Positions 10,190 to 20,869 of a stretch of 64,000 nucleotides of DNA are shown here, piece after piece (position 1 is the stretch's first letter; every line of letters starts with the position of its first letter). A program made the position numbers and the translations under genes. The DNA comes from Euborellia annulipes (lineage: Eukaryota; Arthropoda; Insecta; Dermaptera; Anisolabididae): positions 23,941-87,940 of the forward strand of contig JAKCPI010000488.1 in the NCBI GenBank assembly GCA_023213315.1, given 5' to 3'. The notes beneath the pieces were generated by a model. The model did no database searches and was not told the origin of the DNA. It saw only the letters and a list, made by a program, of their open reading frames with translations.

Positions 10190-10233
10190 CACTTCTGATG
10201 ATGACAAGGAATTGTCGAAATACGTATCAAGTG
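10190..10233 (+). ncRNA. hammerhead ribozyme motif, type I-like
   Basis: CACTT-CTGATGA-T-GACAA(GGAA)TTGTC-GAAA-TACGTATC-AAGTG. Stem I CACTT/AAGTG and stem II GACAA/TTGTC pair perfectly. Counting the last A of GAAA, stem III is the palindrome AUACGUAU with no loop, so it should form between two RNA copies. Predicted cleavage lies between 10228 and 10229. The extra base after CUGANGA is found in all copies in the window. Confidence 0.82.
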
Positions 10234-10642
10234 TTAATTTTTTAATTAATAAAAACTTTGAAACAAATAACCTAGTGTTTAATTTGTATATTTAATTTTA
10301 ATTTACAAAATGTTTCAACGAGAACCAACGGTCGAAAGTTTAAACCTTATTACAACGTCTTTTGCTTGACTTCAAACTATTTTTACTTTCTCTTACCTAT
10401 ATTGAAATACCTATATATTGTTTTTTTTTTTTTTTTTACTCGTACTTTATTCTCATTAACAAATATGTTCATACATTTTCATAGTAACAATATCGTACAG
10501 GTGTGACATATAGTGGTCGACATATATTTAGTTTCCGACGATATATTAGAATTCAATATGTAAAATTTATAAATATGGGAAAATATTTATATTTTGGCAA
10601 CCATTTTTCTTATGAAGTACAAGAGTAAAGTGTGCTTCAAAG

Positions 10643-10885
10643 GTTTTTTTCCCATTCACACTTCATATTCACACTCACATTCACAGTCTTTTCGGCAACT
10701 CAGGCCTTATAAGACTTTGACGATAATCGTTATTGAATATATCAATCGGAGGTCGAGGCATTCTTATTTAAGCCATTTGGTATCCAAATTGCTTAAATAA
10801 AATCATCGGACTGCCTGGGTGGGATCCGAACCCCCGACCCTTGGTATACAAGGCAGTCGCGCTACCAGCTACACCAAGCCCGGGG
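10643..10885 (-). mobile_element. SINE1, reverse strand
   Basis: Inverse SINE1 from CCCATTCACACTTC (tail side) to GCTACACCAAGCCCGGGG (head). Flanked by GCTTCAAA at 10634-10641 and 10886-10893. Confidence 0.85.
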
Positions 10886-10938
10886 GCTTCAAAAGATTTC
10901 AAAAAGAGGATATACATTTTAAAGAGCATTTAAAAAAT

Positions 10939-10972
<34 letters not shown>

Positions 10973-11202
10973 ATTCACACTTTTTTCTCATTCACACTCA
11001 CACTCACACACACATTCACACTGTCTTTTCGGCAGCTCAGGCCATTTAAGACTTTGACGATAACCGTTATTTATGAATTTATTTATATTAGGGTCCAGGC
11101 ATTTTTATTTAAGCCATCTGGTATCCAGATGGCTTAAATAAAATCATCGGACTGCCTGGGGTCCGAACCCGCGACGTTTGGTATATGAGGTTAGCACGCT
11201 AA

Positions 11203-11862
11203 GGCTGGTTACACACACACCGATTTTGGACGGCCGGTATAAAATCGGCCGATATTTTATCGGTAGCAGGTGCTTGCACACTCACCGGATTTTTACCGGT
11301 CAAACAATCAGTTGCCACGAGGTGACACGAGGTTTTTTTTTTTTTTTAAACATCACACTTTTTTTCCCATTCACACTCACACTCACACTCACACAGTATT
11401 TTCGACAACTCAGGCCATTTAAGACTTTAGACTATAACCGTTGTAATTAATATAAATATTGTGGGGTCAGGCATTTCTATTTAAGCCTTCTGGTATCCAA
11501 ATGGCTTAAATAAAATCATCGGACTGCCTGGGTCCGAACCCGCTAAATCAGCCATTGCAATTAGCACGCACTATCAAAACTAAGTTAAAACGTGGTAACT
11601 ACAATTTCACTGAGCAGTCGAGACTGGAATGGTCGGTGAAAAATCGGTGTGTGTGCAAGCGGGTATTTAGTCATGTACGCCACTAATTCCCGGCACTGCC
11701 GGCGATACAGTGGCAGTGGCCGGCTGCTGACCGGTATTTTTACCGGCGACGATCACCGGTCGGCGTGTGTGCAACGTCCCGTTCCCACATGTGGTTCACT
11801 ATTGGAATTTGGACGACCGGCATAAAATCGGCCGTCCAAAATCGGTGTGTGTGCAACCAGCC
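11203..11862. mobile_element. PIF/Harbinger-like MITE in SINE head
   Basis: Inverted termini GGCTGGTTRCACACACACCG (one mismatch), then ATTTTGGACGGCCG. The 3 bp duplication TAA at 11200-11202 and 11863-11865 fits PIF/Harbinger. No transposase. A SINE1 sits inside. Confidence 0.82.
11331..11541 (-). mobile_element. SINE1 inside the Harbinger-like MITE
   Basis: Poly(T) at 11333-11346, then the inverse SINE1 body to CTGGGTCCGAACCCGC (box B). The outermost head is missing. Confidence 0.8.
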
Positions 11863-12138
11863 TAACCTCTACACCACGCCCCGTGGGCCTAACTTAAATA
11901 TGAAATTTCAACCTCCTAGCTCTTTCCGTTCTTGAGATATTTTGTTCACAGACACACAGACAGACACACACACAGACAGACAGACAGACCATGTCGCGAA
12001 AACCACTTTTTTTGGATTCAGGGGACCTCAAAACGTGAAGATCCATCAAAATCTCGACATCGAATTTTTGACATGAATCCAATACTTTCTCTCTCTATAT
12101 ATATTACATATATACATAGGTAAGAAGAAAGTAAAAAA

Positions 12139-13085
12139 AAAAATCTGGTGTGACTGTCGCACAGCACACAACTTTCTCTTACCTTCGGTAATCGAAAGTT
12201 GTGTACTGTGCTTGTCACACCAGATTTTTTGTGTCGACATGTATTTAAGTTCCCGGCAGTAGGGAATATTTGAATTCAAGATGTAAAATTTATAAGTATG
12301 GGAAAATATTTATATTTTGTTACCATGGCAACCAAGGGCGGATACAAGGGGGGGTAAAGGGGGTAATTACCCCCCCCAGATTCCGAAAAAAAATACCTTT
12401 TTTTCGCAAAAAAATTTATTTTTAATGTAAAATTTTTAAAATTAATACTTAAAAATTTGATGTGTATTTATATTCTAGCAAACGAGTACAGAATGCGCTT
12501 TTAAATTACCGAAATTAAAAAAAAATAGTGTGCTGTGCGACGAGTCACACCAGATTACCCCCCCGAGAAACACCTCTGGATCCGCCCTTGATGGCAACCA
12601 TTTCTCCTATCTTTCCTATGAAGCACAAGAGTAAAGTGGTGCTTCAGACAAATTTTAAGGGCAAAACGAGAATATACAGGTTGAAAGAGCATCTAAAAAA
12701 TAATTGATTTTTGAATTTTAATCAAAATCGTTAGAGCGAATTTTGAGAAAATCGAAAAAAACTGAAAAAGTACATCAGTAAAGTACTAGTACTCTTTGGC
12801 CGATTTTGTTTAAAAGCTTATATTTCCGGTCCCAGGGGGGTGCTTAACTTATATATAAAATTTCAGCCTCCTAGCTCAATTCCGTTCATGAGATATTTTG
12901 TTCACAGACACACTGACACACAGCACACACACAGACAGACCATGTCGCGAAAACCACTTTTTTGGATTCAGGGGACCTCAAAACGTGAAGATCCATCAAA
13001 ATCTCGACATCGAATTTTTGACATGAATCCAATACTTTCTCTCTATATATATATTACATATATACATAGGTAAGAGAAAGTAAAA
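12139..13085 (+). mobile_element. family A, split by hAT MITE
   Basis: Full-length family A directly following the previous copy head-to-tail. The hairpin is at 12141-12236, and the body is split inside CATGGCAACC by the MITE at 12333-12590. Confidence 0.88.
12333..12590. mobile_element. hAT MITE carrying half a family A hairpin
   Basis: Termini CAAGGGCGGATACAAGG and (inverse) CAAGGGCGGATCCAGAGG. Exact 8 bp duplication ATGGCAAC at 12325-12332 and 12591-12598. The interior near 12528-12556 (GTGTGCTGTGCGACGAGTCA then CACCAGATT) matches one arm of the family A hairpin. Related copies lie at 18278-18477 and 58795-58960. Confidence 0.9.
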
Positions 13086-13812
13086 AAAGAGCAAGTAATA
13101 TGTCCTTGTGAGATTGACTAAATTGAAATTTGGAGTTCAAAGAAAAAAATAAAAAAAAAATAAATAAATAGAGCGATGGTATTAGTATAATTAAAATGTC
13201 GTCTTTTATGATTGTTCTTTATATGCAAATCTGATTTGAGGAAGAGAGAGAGAGAGAGAGAGATATTTGCATAAATAAATTAAGTTGCTATGGACAATAA
13301 ACTTTTCTGCTTATTTCTCTCTCTCTCAAAAGCTTCATCTCTCTCTCTCTCGCACACACTCTCTTCAATTACACATTTTCATCAATACTTTTATTCATAT
13401 TAAAATGGATTAAAAAATTATTTCAATTATTCTAGTGATGACATACAAGTCAATTGAGGTTTTTGTATACATGTAATGATTATAAATTCAAAATGAATGA
13501 CTTTTGATTAGAATCTGTTATTAAAAAAAAAAAAAAAAAAATAGTAAAATCACACAACATAATAATTAAATTTTTTAAGGCTGCTCGGACATAAAGAAAG
13601 CTTTAATATGTTATTAATCACTATCACATACGTATAAAATAATTTCTTGAAGCAGATCTGACCAAGGGTTATCGTGAAATTAATTTTTAAAAAATTTTGA
13701 AATTTAAAATTTAGTCTATGGGGAATGTCGACGAAACGAATTATGTAGACTGATAAAGATTAAAAAAAAAACTTCTCTTTTTATCAATTAACTTCAGTAA
13801 AATACGTTAACG
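13086..13812. other. apparently unique, GA/CT tracts
   Basis: (GA)n at ~13241-13262 and CT tracts at ~13317-13352. No reading frame or known element. Confidence 0.5.
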
Positions 13813-14705
13813 TCTTCTATATATATATAATTCGCTTATGTCCGTCTATCTGTCATGCTCTATTTAGGCAACTTCCCGTTGGAATTTTGAAATGAATATT
13901 TTATACGCATGAAGAGGACCTTCTAGGGATTACAGGAAAATTATTTTCATCCTGAAATTCTTATAACTTGTTTAGTTATTAATTTTTAAAGTTACGATTT
14001 CTCCCATAGGAAATGTATAGAGAAATATTTAAGTATTCTTTTCATTTGTGTATTCCATGAATGTAAACAAATCCTCAAGCAGGCACTGGTTTGGAATAGG
14101 TAGTAATTCTTTTCTTTTCATTAGTAAGAAGCAAAGGCGAGGGTCCGCCGCAGGCGGGACCGAGCCAGCTGGCGGGGGTCCAGGGGGCGAAGCCCCCTGT
14201 CTAGATGCAAAGGCGGGCGCCACGGGTTCTCATAATTAAGAAAAGGAAAAGGGGATGTATAGAGAAATATTTATGTATTCTTTTCATTTGTGTATTCCAT
14301 GAATGTAAAGAAATCCTCAAGCAGGCACTGGATTGGAATGGAATAATTATCATTTTCTTTTCATAATTAAGAAGAAAAGGCGCCCTCGGGGCTTGGTGTC
14401 GGGGTTAGCGTGCTAACTAAAGTCGCCCAGGCAATCCGATGATTTTATTTTAAGCCATTTGGATACCAAATAACTTAAATAAGAATGCCTGGACCCCCAA
14501 TATATACATATATTTACACATACGAGTATCGTTAAAAGTCTTAAATGGCCTAAGTTGCCGAAAAGACAGTGTGAATGTGTGTGTAAATGTGAGTGTGAAG
14601 GAGAAAAAAGTGTGTTTTTTTTTTAAAGAAGAAAAGGCGAGGGTCCGCCGCAGACGGGCTCGAGCCAGCTGGAGAGGGGTCCAGGGGGCGAAGTCCCCCG
14701 GCTAG
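13813..14705 (+). mobile_element. Helitron H with two 3' ends
   Basis: Starts TCTATATATATATAATTCGC. A first 3' terminus occurs at 14204: hairpin CAGGGGGCGAAGCCCCCTG then CTAG. A second, tandem copy of the 3' half ends with CAGGGGGCGAAGTCCCCCGG and CTAG at 14702-14705, followed by T. TC...hairpin-CTAG without target duplication is the Helitron signature. There is no Rep/helicase, so it is non-autonomous. Confidence 0.85.
14383..14627 (+). mobile_element. SINE1 inside Helitron, TSD exact
   Basis: 12 bp duplication GAAGAAAAGGCG at 14371-14382 and 14628-14639. Head box A is decayed (GGTGTCGGGGTTAGCGTGC). The tail is T-rich then AAA, which is unusual for this family. Confidence 0.85.
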
Positions 14706-14710
14706 TAATA

Positions 14711-15692
14711 GAGGTAAAGGTGGTAATATGAGCCCTGTAGGTATTATGAGCCCCCAATATATCTCGTCATAGAGTTCACACAATCTAATGGGGATTGATG
14801 GAAACACTGTGTTCCGTTCTTTTTTAGGCCTCTAGAGAGCTTTGGTTCAGTTGTTGATGATAGATGGTGGATAAATCAGGTGTTTGTGTTTTCTTCTACT
14901 AAAAAACTTTGAAAGGTACCTATTTAGCCCTTAATTATGATTATTATTCGATTACATTTACTTTAATAGGCTACGCAATCTAATAGAGTAGGTTTTAAGC
15001 TTTGATTTAATGTAGGTGATAATTAATTTAGACAGTAACAAAGATAAAATATGCTTTGAGGAAATTCAATATGGCTATGTCGGTAATGTGAGCCTCCTTC
15101 TGTGCCTGGTATATGAGCCCCAATTTTTGATGGTCCGTCAATACCGGAGAGTCCGTTTTGGAAATGCCAGTGGGAGTTGATAATCCCGGAGATGAGCATA
15201 CGCCCTGTAAGTTTTGTGAAGGACTTTACTCTGCCAATCATCAAGGAGAACTGTGGATACAGTGCCTGATGTGTGAAATGTGGGCGCACAATGACTGTGC
15301 TGGGACTGAAAAAGATGTTTATATTTGTGACTTTTGCAGATCATAAAATATTTTCTGTTTTCCAACTTATTTACACTAATATAGTTTTGTAATTAACAAA
15401 ATACAATTTTCATAAAGGATATTTGTATTACTAACCTCTTTTTAACACTCTTTTTCATGTATTTACTCTAGGGGCTCATAATACCAGCACAGAAAATTTT
15501 TTCAACAAAACGAACTTTTTTGATTTTTTGTTATTATTTCACTTTCTGTGTATTTAATCGACTGCATACTTTTTAAATATATTCATCAATTGTTATAGTT
15601 GAAGTTCAACACAAATAATTTAGCAAAAATTATTTAAAAAAATTTATTATAACAAAAAAGAAACTAGGGGCTCATAATACCACCTTTACCTC
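14711..15692 (+). mobile_element. pogo-like element, internally deleted
   Basis: Terminal repeats GAGGTAAAGGTGGTA, extending with one mismatch through ATGAGCCC (24 of 25 bp). TA lies on both sides (14709-14710, 15693-15694), as for Tc1/mariner/pogo. The terminal motif ATGAGCCCC recurs internally near 14745, 15085, 15111 and 15472. It retains only the 3' coding end at 15131-15346. It inserted directly beside the Helitron CTAG. Confidence 0.88.
15131..15346 (+). pseudogene. PHD-finger end of pogo-type transposase
   Basis: Open frame from after a stop at ~15128-15130 to TAA at 15344-15346. The first ATG is 15164. It encodes CKFCEGLY, then WIQCLMCEMWAHNDCAG and YICDFC: Cys2 ... Cys2, His-x2-Cys, Cys2, a PHD-type zinc finger. 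This finger ends the transposases of many DDE pogo/Tigger/Jerky-like elements. No DDE core is present in the element, so this is a leftover C-terminus. It may also read as a stand-alone zinc finger if transcribed. Confidence 0.8.
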
Positions 15693-15800
15693 TAATAATA
15701 ATCTTTTAATCATAATGCTCGAAGTCAGAATAAGTTTATTAATAAAACAATAGACAATGACCAATACAAAAATTCACCTCAATTAATTACATTTATTAAT

Positions 15801-15844
15801 TGCAAATATTTCGATGTTAATACAATAACATCATCGTCAGTGCA
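15801..15844 (-). ncRNA. hammerhead-like motif
   Basis: Reverse strand: TGCA-CTGACGA-T-GATGTTA(TTGTA)TTAACATC-GAAA-TATT-TGCA. Stem II is 7 bp. Stem I is TGCA/TGCA and stem III the palindrome AUAU. Inverse twin of 16779-16822. Confidence 0.65.
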
Positions 15845-16060
15845 TTAAATGTTACAGGTGAAAAACAAAAATTCCAAATGTTGACAAAAAATTGTAAAAA
15901 TAAAAAATTTATAAAAAAAGTTGCCATAAAAAAATTATAAAAGAAAAAACGTGTATAATCAAATATGTTTAATTTTGAATTTGAATATTTGATTATACAC
16001 GTTTTTCTTTTTATAATTTTTTTATGGCAACTTTTTATAAATTTTTATTTTTACAATTTT

Positions 16061-16729
16061 ACTTTCTCTTACCTATGTATATATGTAATATATATATAGA
16101 GAGAAAGTATTGGATTCATGTCAAAAATTCGATGTCGAGATTTTGATGGATCTTCACGTTTTGAGGTCCCCTGAATCCAAAAAAGTGGTTTTCGCGACAT
16201 GGTCTGTCTGTGGGGGGGGGGGTGTGTGTGTGTGTGTGTTCAATTTTAAGCATGAAGGAATTGAGCTACGAGGTTGAAATTTTATATTTAAGTTAAACAC
16301 CCCCCGGGACCGGAAAAATAAGCTTTTAATCAAAATCGGCCAAAGAGTACTAGTACTTTACTGATGTACTTTTTCAGTTTTTTTCGATTTTCTCAAAATT
16401 TGCTCCAACGATTTTTTTTTAAATTCAAAAATCAATTATTTTTTAGATGCTCTTTAAAATGTATATTCTCATTTTGCGATTGAAATCTTCTGAAGACCAC
16501 TTTGCTCTTGTATTTCATAGGGAAGATAAGAGAAATGGTTGCCATGGTAACAAAATATAAATATTTTCCCATACTTATAAATTTTACATCTGAATTCATC
16601 ATATGTTCCATACTGTCGGGAACTAAATATATGTTGACACAAAAAATCTGGTGTGACAAGCACAGTACACAACTTTCGATTACCGAAGGTAAGAGAAAGT
16701 TGTGTGCTGTGCGCCAGTCACACCAGATT
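16061..16729 (-). mobile_element. family A inserted in palindrome
   Basis: Complete reverse-strand family A. The intact left arm shows the empty site. Comparing them, the insertion has a possible 6 bp duplication AATTTT (16055-16060 and 16730-16735), though it lies in a T run. Confidence 0.88.
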
Positions 16730-16778
16730 AATTTTTTGTCAACATTTGGAATTTTTGTTTTTCACCTGTAACATTTAA

Positions 16779-16822
16779 TGCACTGACGATGATGTTATTG
16801 TATTAACATCGAAATATTTGCA
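16779..16822 (+). ncRNA. hammerhead-like motif
   Basis: TGCA-CTGACGA-T-GATGTTA..TTAACATC-GAAA-TATT-TGCA. Same pairing as 15801-15844. Predicted cleavage is after TATT. Confidence 0.65.
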
Positions 16823-16888
16823 ATTAATAAATGTAATTAATTGAGGTGAATTTTTGTATTGGCCATTGTCTATTGTTTTATTAATAAT

Positions 16889-17497
16889 CTAATTACGAAG
16901 CCAATTTGGAGAAGTATTTACTTGAATCAGAATAAGTTTTTCAATTGTAAATATTATAATGAAAAATATATATTTATTTATTAAATATAGCCCTCGGTGC
17001 GAAAGTTGCAATTTTTTTTTTTTTTTTTTAATTTTATACCTAATACCGTCCCTTTGACATAACGTCCCCTCCCCCTGTGTCAATGGAATGAGTAGTGTGA
17101 CTGTCACCTCGATCTTGAAAGGTGTTGTTATAGAGGCTTGCCTTCTCCAAATAGTGAGTTAATCTCTGTGGCTTGTCGAAATACGGCGACTTGCAGATCC
17201 CCTTCCAACAAGTCTTAAGACCCTGTCTATCTGTCTGTCTTTACACCCCCCTCCCCCTTTTGGAGGGTGAATTCTCATTCAGAGAGTTCCAACTACTACC
17301 CTAAATCTGCCTTGCTGTGTTCGTTGAAAAAGAGAGAAAGAAAAAAAAGATGAAAAAGCCAAACTTTATTGGTTCCATCTGGGGTCTTAACACCCCAAAA
17401 TCTTTAGATAAGCTGTACTATGTATTTACACACACACACACACCACAAAAAAACGTATTCAATCGAAATATATTTCTATAGAAGTAATCAAAATATA
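16889..17497. other. apparently unique sequence
   Basis: Less AT-rich than the surroundings at 17040-17320 (ACGTCCCCTCCCCCTG, CTGTCTATCTGTCTGTC). No domain-bearing frame. A short CA repeat at ~17430. Confidence 0.4.
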
Positions 17498-17995
17498 GTC
17501 AAAAAATCTAGTGTGAATGGTTGCACAGCACACAACTTTCTCTTACCTTCGGTAATCGAAAGTTGTGTTCTGTGCTTGTCACACCAGATTTTTTGTGTCG
17601 ACATATATTTAGTTTCCGCCGATATATTAGAATTCAAGATGTAAAATGGAAAATTTATATTTTGTTACCATGGCAACCATTTCTCCTATCTTCTCTATGA
17701 AGTACAAGAGTAAAGTGGTCTTCAGAAGATTTCAATGACAAAATGAGAATATACATTTTAAAAAGCATCTAAAAAATAGTTGATTTATGAATTTAAAAAA
17801 AAATCCTTGGAGCGAATTTGGAGAAAATCGAAAAAAAACTGAAAAAGTACATCAGTAAAGTACTAGTACTCATTGGCTGATTTTGTTTAAAAGCTTATTT
17901 TCTCGGTCCCGGGGGGTGTTTAACTTAAATATAAAATTTCAAGCTCCTAGCTCTTTTTATTCGTGAGATATTTTGTTCACAGTCAGAGAGGTGCT
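17498..17995 (+). mobile_element. family A, 3'-truncated
   Basis: Hairpin 17501-17592 and the body to TTTTGTTCACAGTC. The microsatellite and 3' terminus are missing. Confidence 0.82.
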
Positions 17996-18277
17996 TGCTA
18001 CATCAGATTTCTTGTGTACGACATCCGGCAATATTTTCATTATTCAGGCAACGACATGTTTATATAATGTAATAGATAAATAATAATACCAAGATGACTT
18101 AATAATAAAGAGAGAAACATGACCATCACTATAAACATCAAACCGCTATAAACACCTACAACAACAACAACAACAACAAAAGAGTAGTTATTTCAAAATG
18201 GCCGTCATTAAAATTTAGATACTAAATTAACTATTCTCATAGATGAAAGGTCAAAGTATATTAAATTCTTAATAATC

Positions 18278-18477
18278 TAAAAATCTGGTGTGACTGGTCG
18301 CACAGCACACAATTTTTTGTTAATTTAAAGGCGCATTCTGTACTTGTTCGCCAGAATATATATACAAATCAAATATTAATTTTTAAAATTTTACATTAAA
18401 AATAAATTTTTTTTTTTTCAAATCTCGGGGCGAGGTGGGGTATTTTACCCCTTTTACCCCCCTTGTATTCGCCCTTG
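18278..18477. mobile_element. hAT/family A chimeric MITE
   Basis: Starts with half the family A hairpin (CTGGTGTGACTGGTCGCACA) and ends CCTTGTATTCGCCCTTG, matching the inverse of the 12333-12590 element. The left terminus is lost. Confidence 0.65.
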
Positions 18478-18627
18478 TTTATATGTCAGTCAGGATTATA
18501 CTCGTATATCTAGGATATATAGCAAGGTGTTGAATGTTCTCCTAACTTCAACTAAAGCATTGCATATCTGAATTACGTCTTGTTGATAGATAAATAATAT
18601 AATTTCTAAACTCTCCAATAACGCCCC

Positions 18628-19697
18628 GAGAAAATTTCTTCAGATTCTTAAGTAAAATGACCTCCTGAATCCAAATATGACCTCCGTTTTCCCCCACCAC
18701 GTACCGTTTTCGGGGGAAGCCCCCTATTTATTTCCACCCCTTTTCGTTAATTATAGGGCCACGAAAAAAATTTGGAAAGATGAAAAGGAATATTTTAGCC
18801 TTAACATTTCTTCAGAAGGTCTAGAGAAGTGAAAAGTTAAAAAACATTAACATTTGGATCCAAGGGGGGATGTGGGGGAGGATTTTGTCCCTTAAAATGC
18901 AAAAAAATCATTAAAAATGATCGATTTTTTCTGATTTTTCCCAATTTTTTCACTGATTTTCTACATATTCCAGCGGACAGACCCACCACACCCTTCCTTA
19001 AACATCCCTCAACTAAAAAAAAATATATAGGACAAAGCGGGTGGGGTGTGGGCGATTACGAAGCCCTTGCAAGAAGAATTTTTTTCAATTATTGACAAGA
19101 AATAATTTTTACCCCTTTAGATAAAATATGGAAATATTGAAGGACATAGAAGAATCCGTATATATAACTTTATATTTGTAAAGATCAGCCCAAAAAAATG
19201 AAAGTTAGCCGCATATTTGCCAATTTGACCAACTGAGCTGTGAATCTTCCATCTTCTTGCCATCTCACCCGCTTTGTCCTATCTATTTTTTTTTAGTTGA
19301 GGGATGTTTAAGGAAGGGTGTGGTGGGTCTGTCCGCTGGAATATGTAGAAAATCAGTGGAAAAATTGTGAAAAAATCAGAAAAAATCGATCATTTTTAAT
19401 GATTTTTTGCATTTTAAGGGACAAATCCTCCCCCACACCGCCCCTTTGGATCCAGATGTTAATGTTTTTTAACTTTTCACTTTTCTAGACCTTCTGAAGA
19501 AATGTTAAGGGTAAAATATTCCTTTTCATCCCACCAAATTTTTTTCGTGGCCCTATAATTAACGAAAAGGGGTGGAAATAAGTAGGGGGCCCCCCCCCCC
19601 CCCCCCCGAAAATGGTACGTGCTGGGGGAAAACGGAGGTCATATTTGAATTCAGGAGGTCATTTTACTTAAGAATCTGAAGAAATTTTCTCGGGGCC
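18628..19697. mobile_element. foldback element, arms ~410 bp
   Basis: 18628-19040 and 19255-19697 are inverse copies, from GCCCCGAGAAAATTTCTTCA to TGAAGAAATTTTCTCGGGGC. A ~210 bp spacer lies between. No coding capacity. A decayed single arm occurs at ~59440-59700. Arms differ by homopolymer runs, including 16 C at ~19591. Confidence 0.85.
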
Positions 19698-19737
19698 AGA
19701 AAAAAAAAGTTTCATTTTGTAGCACAGTGTAATCCAC

Positions 19738-19837
19738 GCTTATCGTCAAAAGTCTTATATGGCCTGAGTTGCCGAAAAGACTGTGTGAATGGTAAAAAAG
19801 TGTGAGTGTTGAAAAAAAAAAAAAAAAAAAAAAAAAG
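19738..19837 (+). mobile_element. SINE1, 5'-truncated
   Basis: Body only: CTTATCGTCAAAAGTCTTAT, GTTGCCGAAAAGACTG, then a long poly(A). Confidence 0.8.
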
Positions 19838-20467
19838 AATAGCAATTCAATTTAATTTGATTGTTTTTCTAATAAATATAATGGTGGCTGCGCTGGCATG
19901 TGGATTTTAAACGTAAAACGTCCAATATTATTAATCTGCTTTGATAATAATCCTGCTAAAAAAAAGGAGCTTAACTTAAGCATCTCTCTATTTAAAAAAA
20001 AAAAAAAAAGTGTATCCATCTCTCTTCTTGGTTACGAATAAAAATCGACAAAAACAACAACAACAACAACTATAAGGGGGGGTTTCATTAAAAGTAAAAG
20101 CTTTTCAAAAAGTTTTTTTTTTTTTTTAATTAGGCTCCTCCCCCCTCCCCTCCCCTTATTTTTCTTATTTCCTTCCGATGTTGGGTTTATTAATAAGTGA
20201 ATGTGAGTGAGTTTTTTTTTTTTTTTTTTCAGTATGACATTCACACTCGTCTTTTTTGTTGTTGTTGTTTTTTGTTTGTTTGTATCATTCCCTACCACCC
20301 CCGTTTTTTTTTTTTTTAGAAATTAATGACTTTGTTGGAGAGAATAACGAAATAATTACGTTAAGTGATCATCAATGATAGGATTTAAGAAGATTAAAAT
20401 TAAAAAAAAAAAAAAAGAGAAATTATTAGTGATATTGAAGAGGTTATTCCGAAAATAAATTAATTGG
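19838..20467. other. low-complexity AT-rich sequence
   Basis: Poly(A), poly(T) and AAC/TTG triplet runs (20050-20068). No gene seen. Confidence 0.5.
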
Positions 20468-20848
20468 ACTCATTAGTCGCACCGCCCGCCTCGCCACTCC
20501 TCCTGGCTCGGGCCCGCCTGCGCCGCTTTTTCTTAATTATGAAAATACAATTATTATTATTATTCCATTCCATTTCAGTGCCTACTTGAGGATTTGTTTA
20601 CATTCATGGAATACACAAATGAAAAGAATACATAAATATTTCTCTATACATTTCTTATGGGAGAAATTGTAACTTTAAGAATTAATAACTCAAAAAGTTA
20701 TAGGAATTTCGGGATGAAAATAATTTTCCTGTAATCCCTAGAAGGTCCTCTTTATGCATATAAATTTTCATTTCAAAATTCCAAAGGGAAGTTGCCTAAA
20801 TAGATCGTGACAGACAGACGGACATTAGCGAATTATTATATATATAGA
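20468..20848 (-). mobile_element. Helitron H, reverse strand
   Basis: 5' end at 20848 (A|TCTATATATATAATAATTCG on the reverse strand). GC-rich 3' end near 20480-20525 (GCGGGCCCGAGCCAGGAGG), but the final CTAG and hairpin are missing. Confidence 0.78.
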
Positions 20849-20869
20849 TTAAATTGATTTTAATTTCAC

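Larger units (their letters stand above)
10051..10304. mobile_element. palindromic element with two ribozymes
   Basis: Two arms of ~118 bp are near-perfect inverse copies around a short spacer (~10170-10182). Each arm carries a hammerhead-like sequence (10122-10165 minus, 10190-10233 plus) and AAGTTTTTATTAATTAAAAA. Following sequence (ATGTTTCAACGAGAACCAAC) recurs near 44984. It most resembles inverted terminal pieces of a Penelope-like element. Confidence 0.8.
10939..11886 (-). mobile_element. SINE1, reverse strand, MITE inside
   Basis: Poly(T) 10940-10968, the SINE1 body, then the tRNA-like head interrupted at 11203 and resumed at 11863 (TAACCTCTACACCACGCC). Removing the MITE and one TAA restores the head. 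Confidence 0.85.
10500..12138 (+). mobile_element. family A split by SINE1 copies
   Basis: Body pieces at ~10500-10642, 10886-10938 and 11887-12138 read as one family A copy lacking its hairpin and part of the middle. The gaps are SINE1 insertions on the reverse strand, one containing a further MITE. Confidence 0.75.
15739..16888. mobile_element. ribozyme palindrome, split by family A
   Basis: Arms of ~230 bp (15739-15970 and 15976-16060 plus 16730-16888) are near-perfect inverses. Each holds a hammerhead-like motif. A family A copy interrupts the right arm. Confidence 0.85.
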
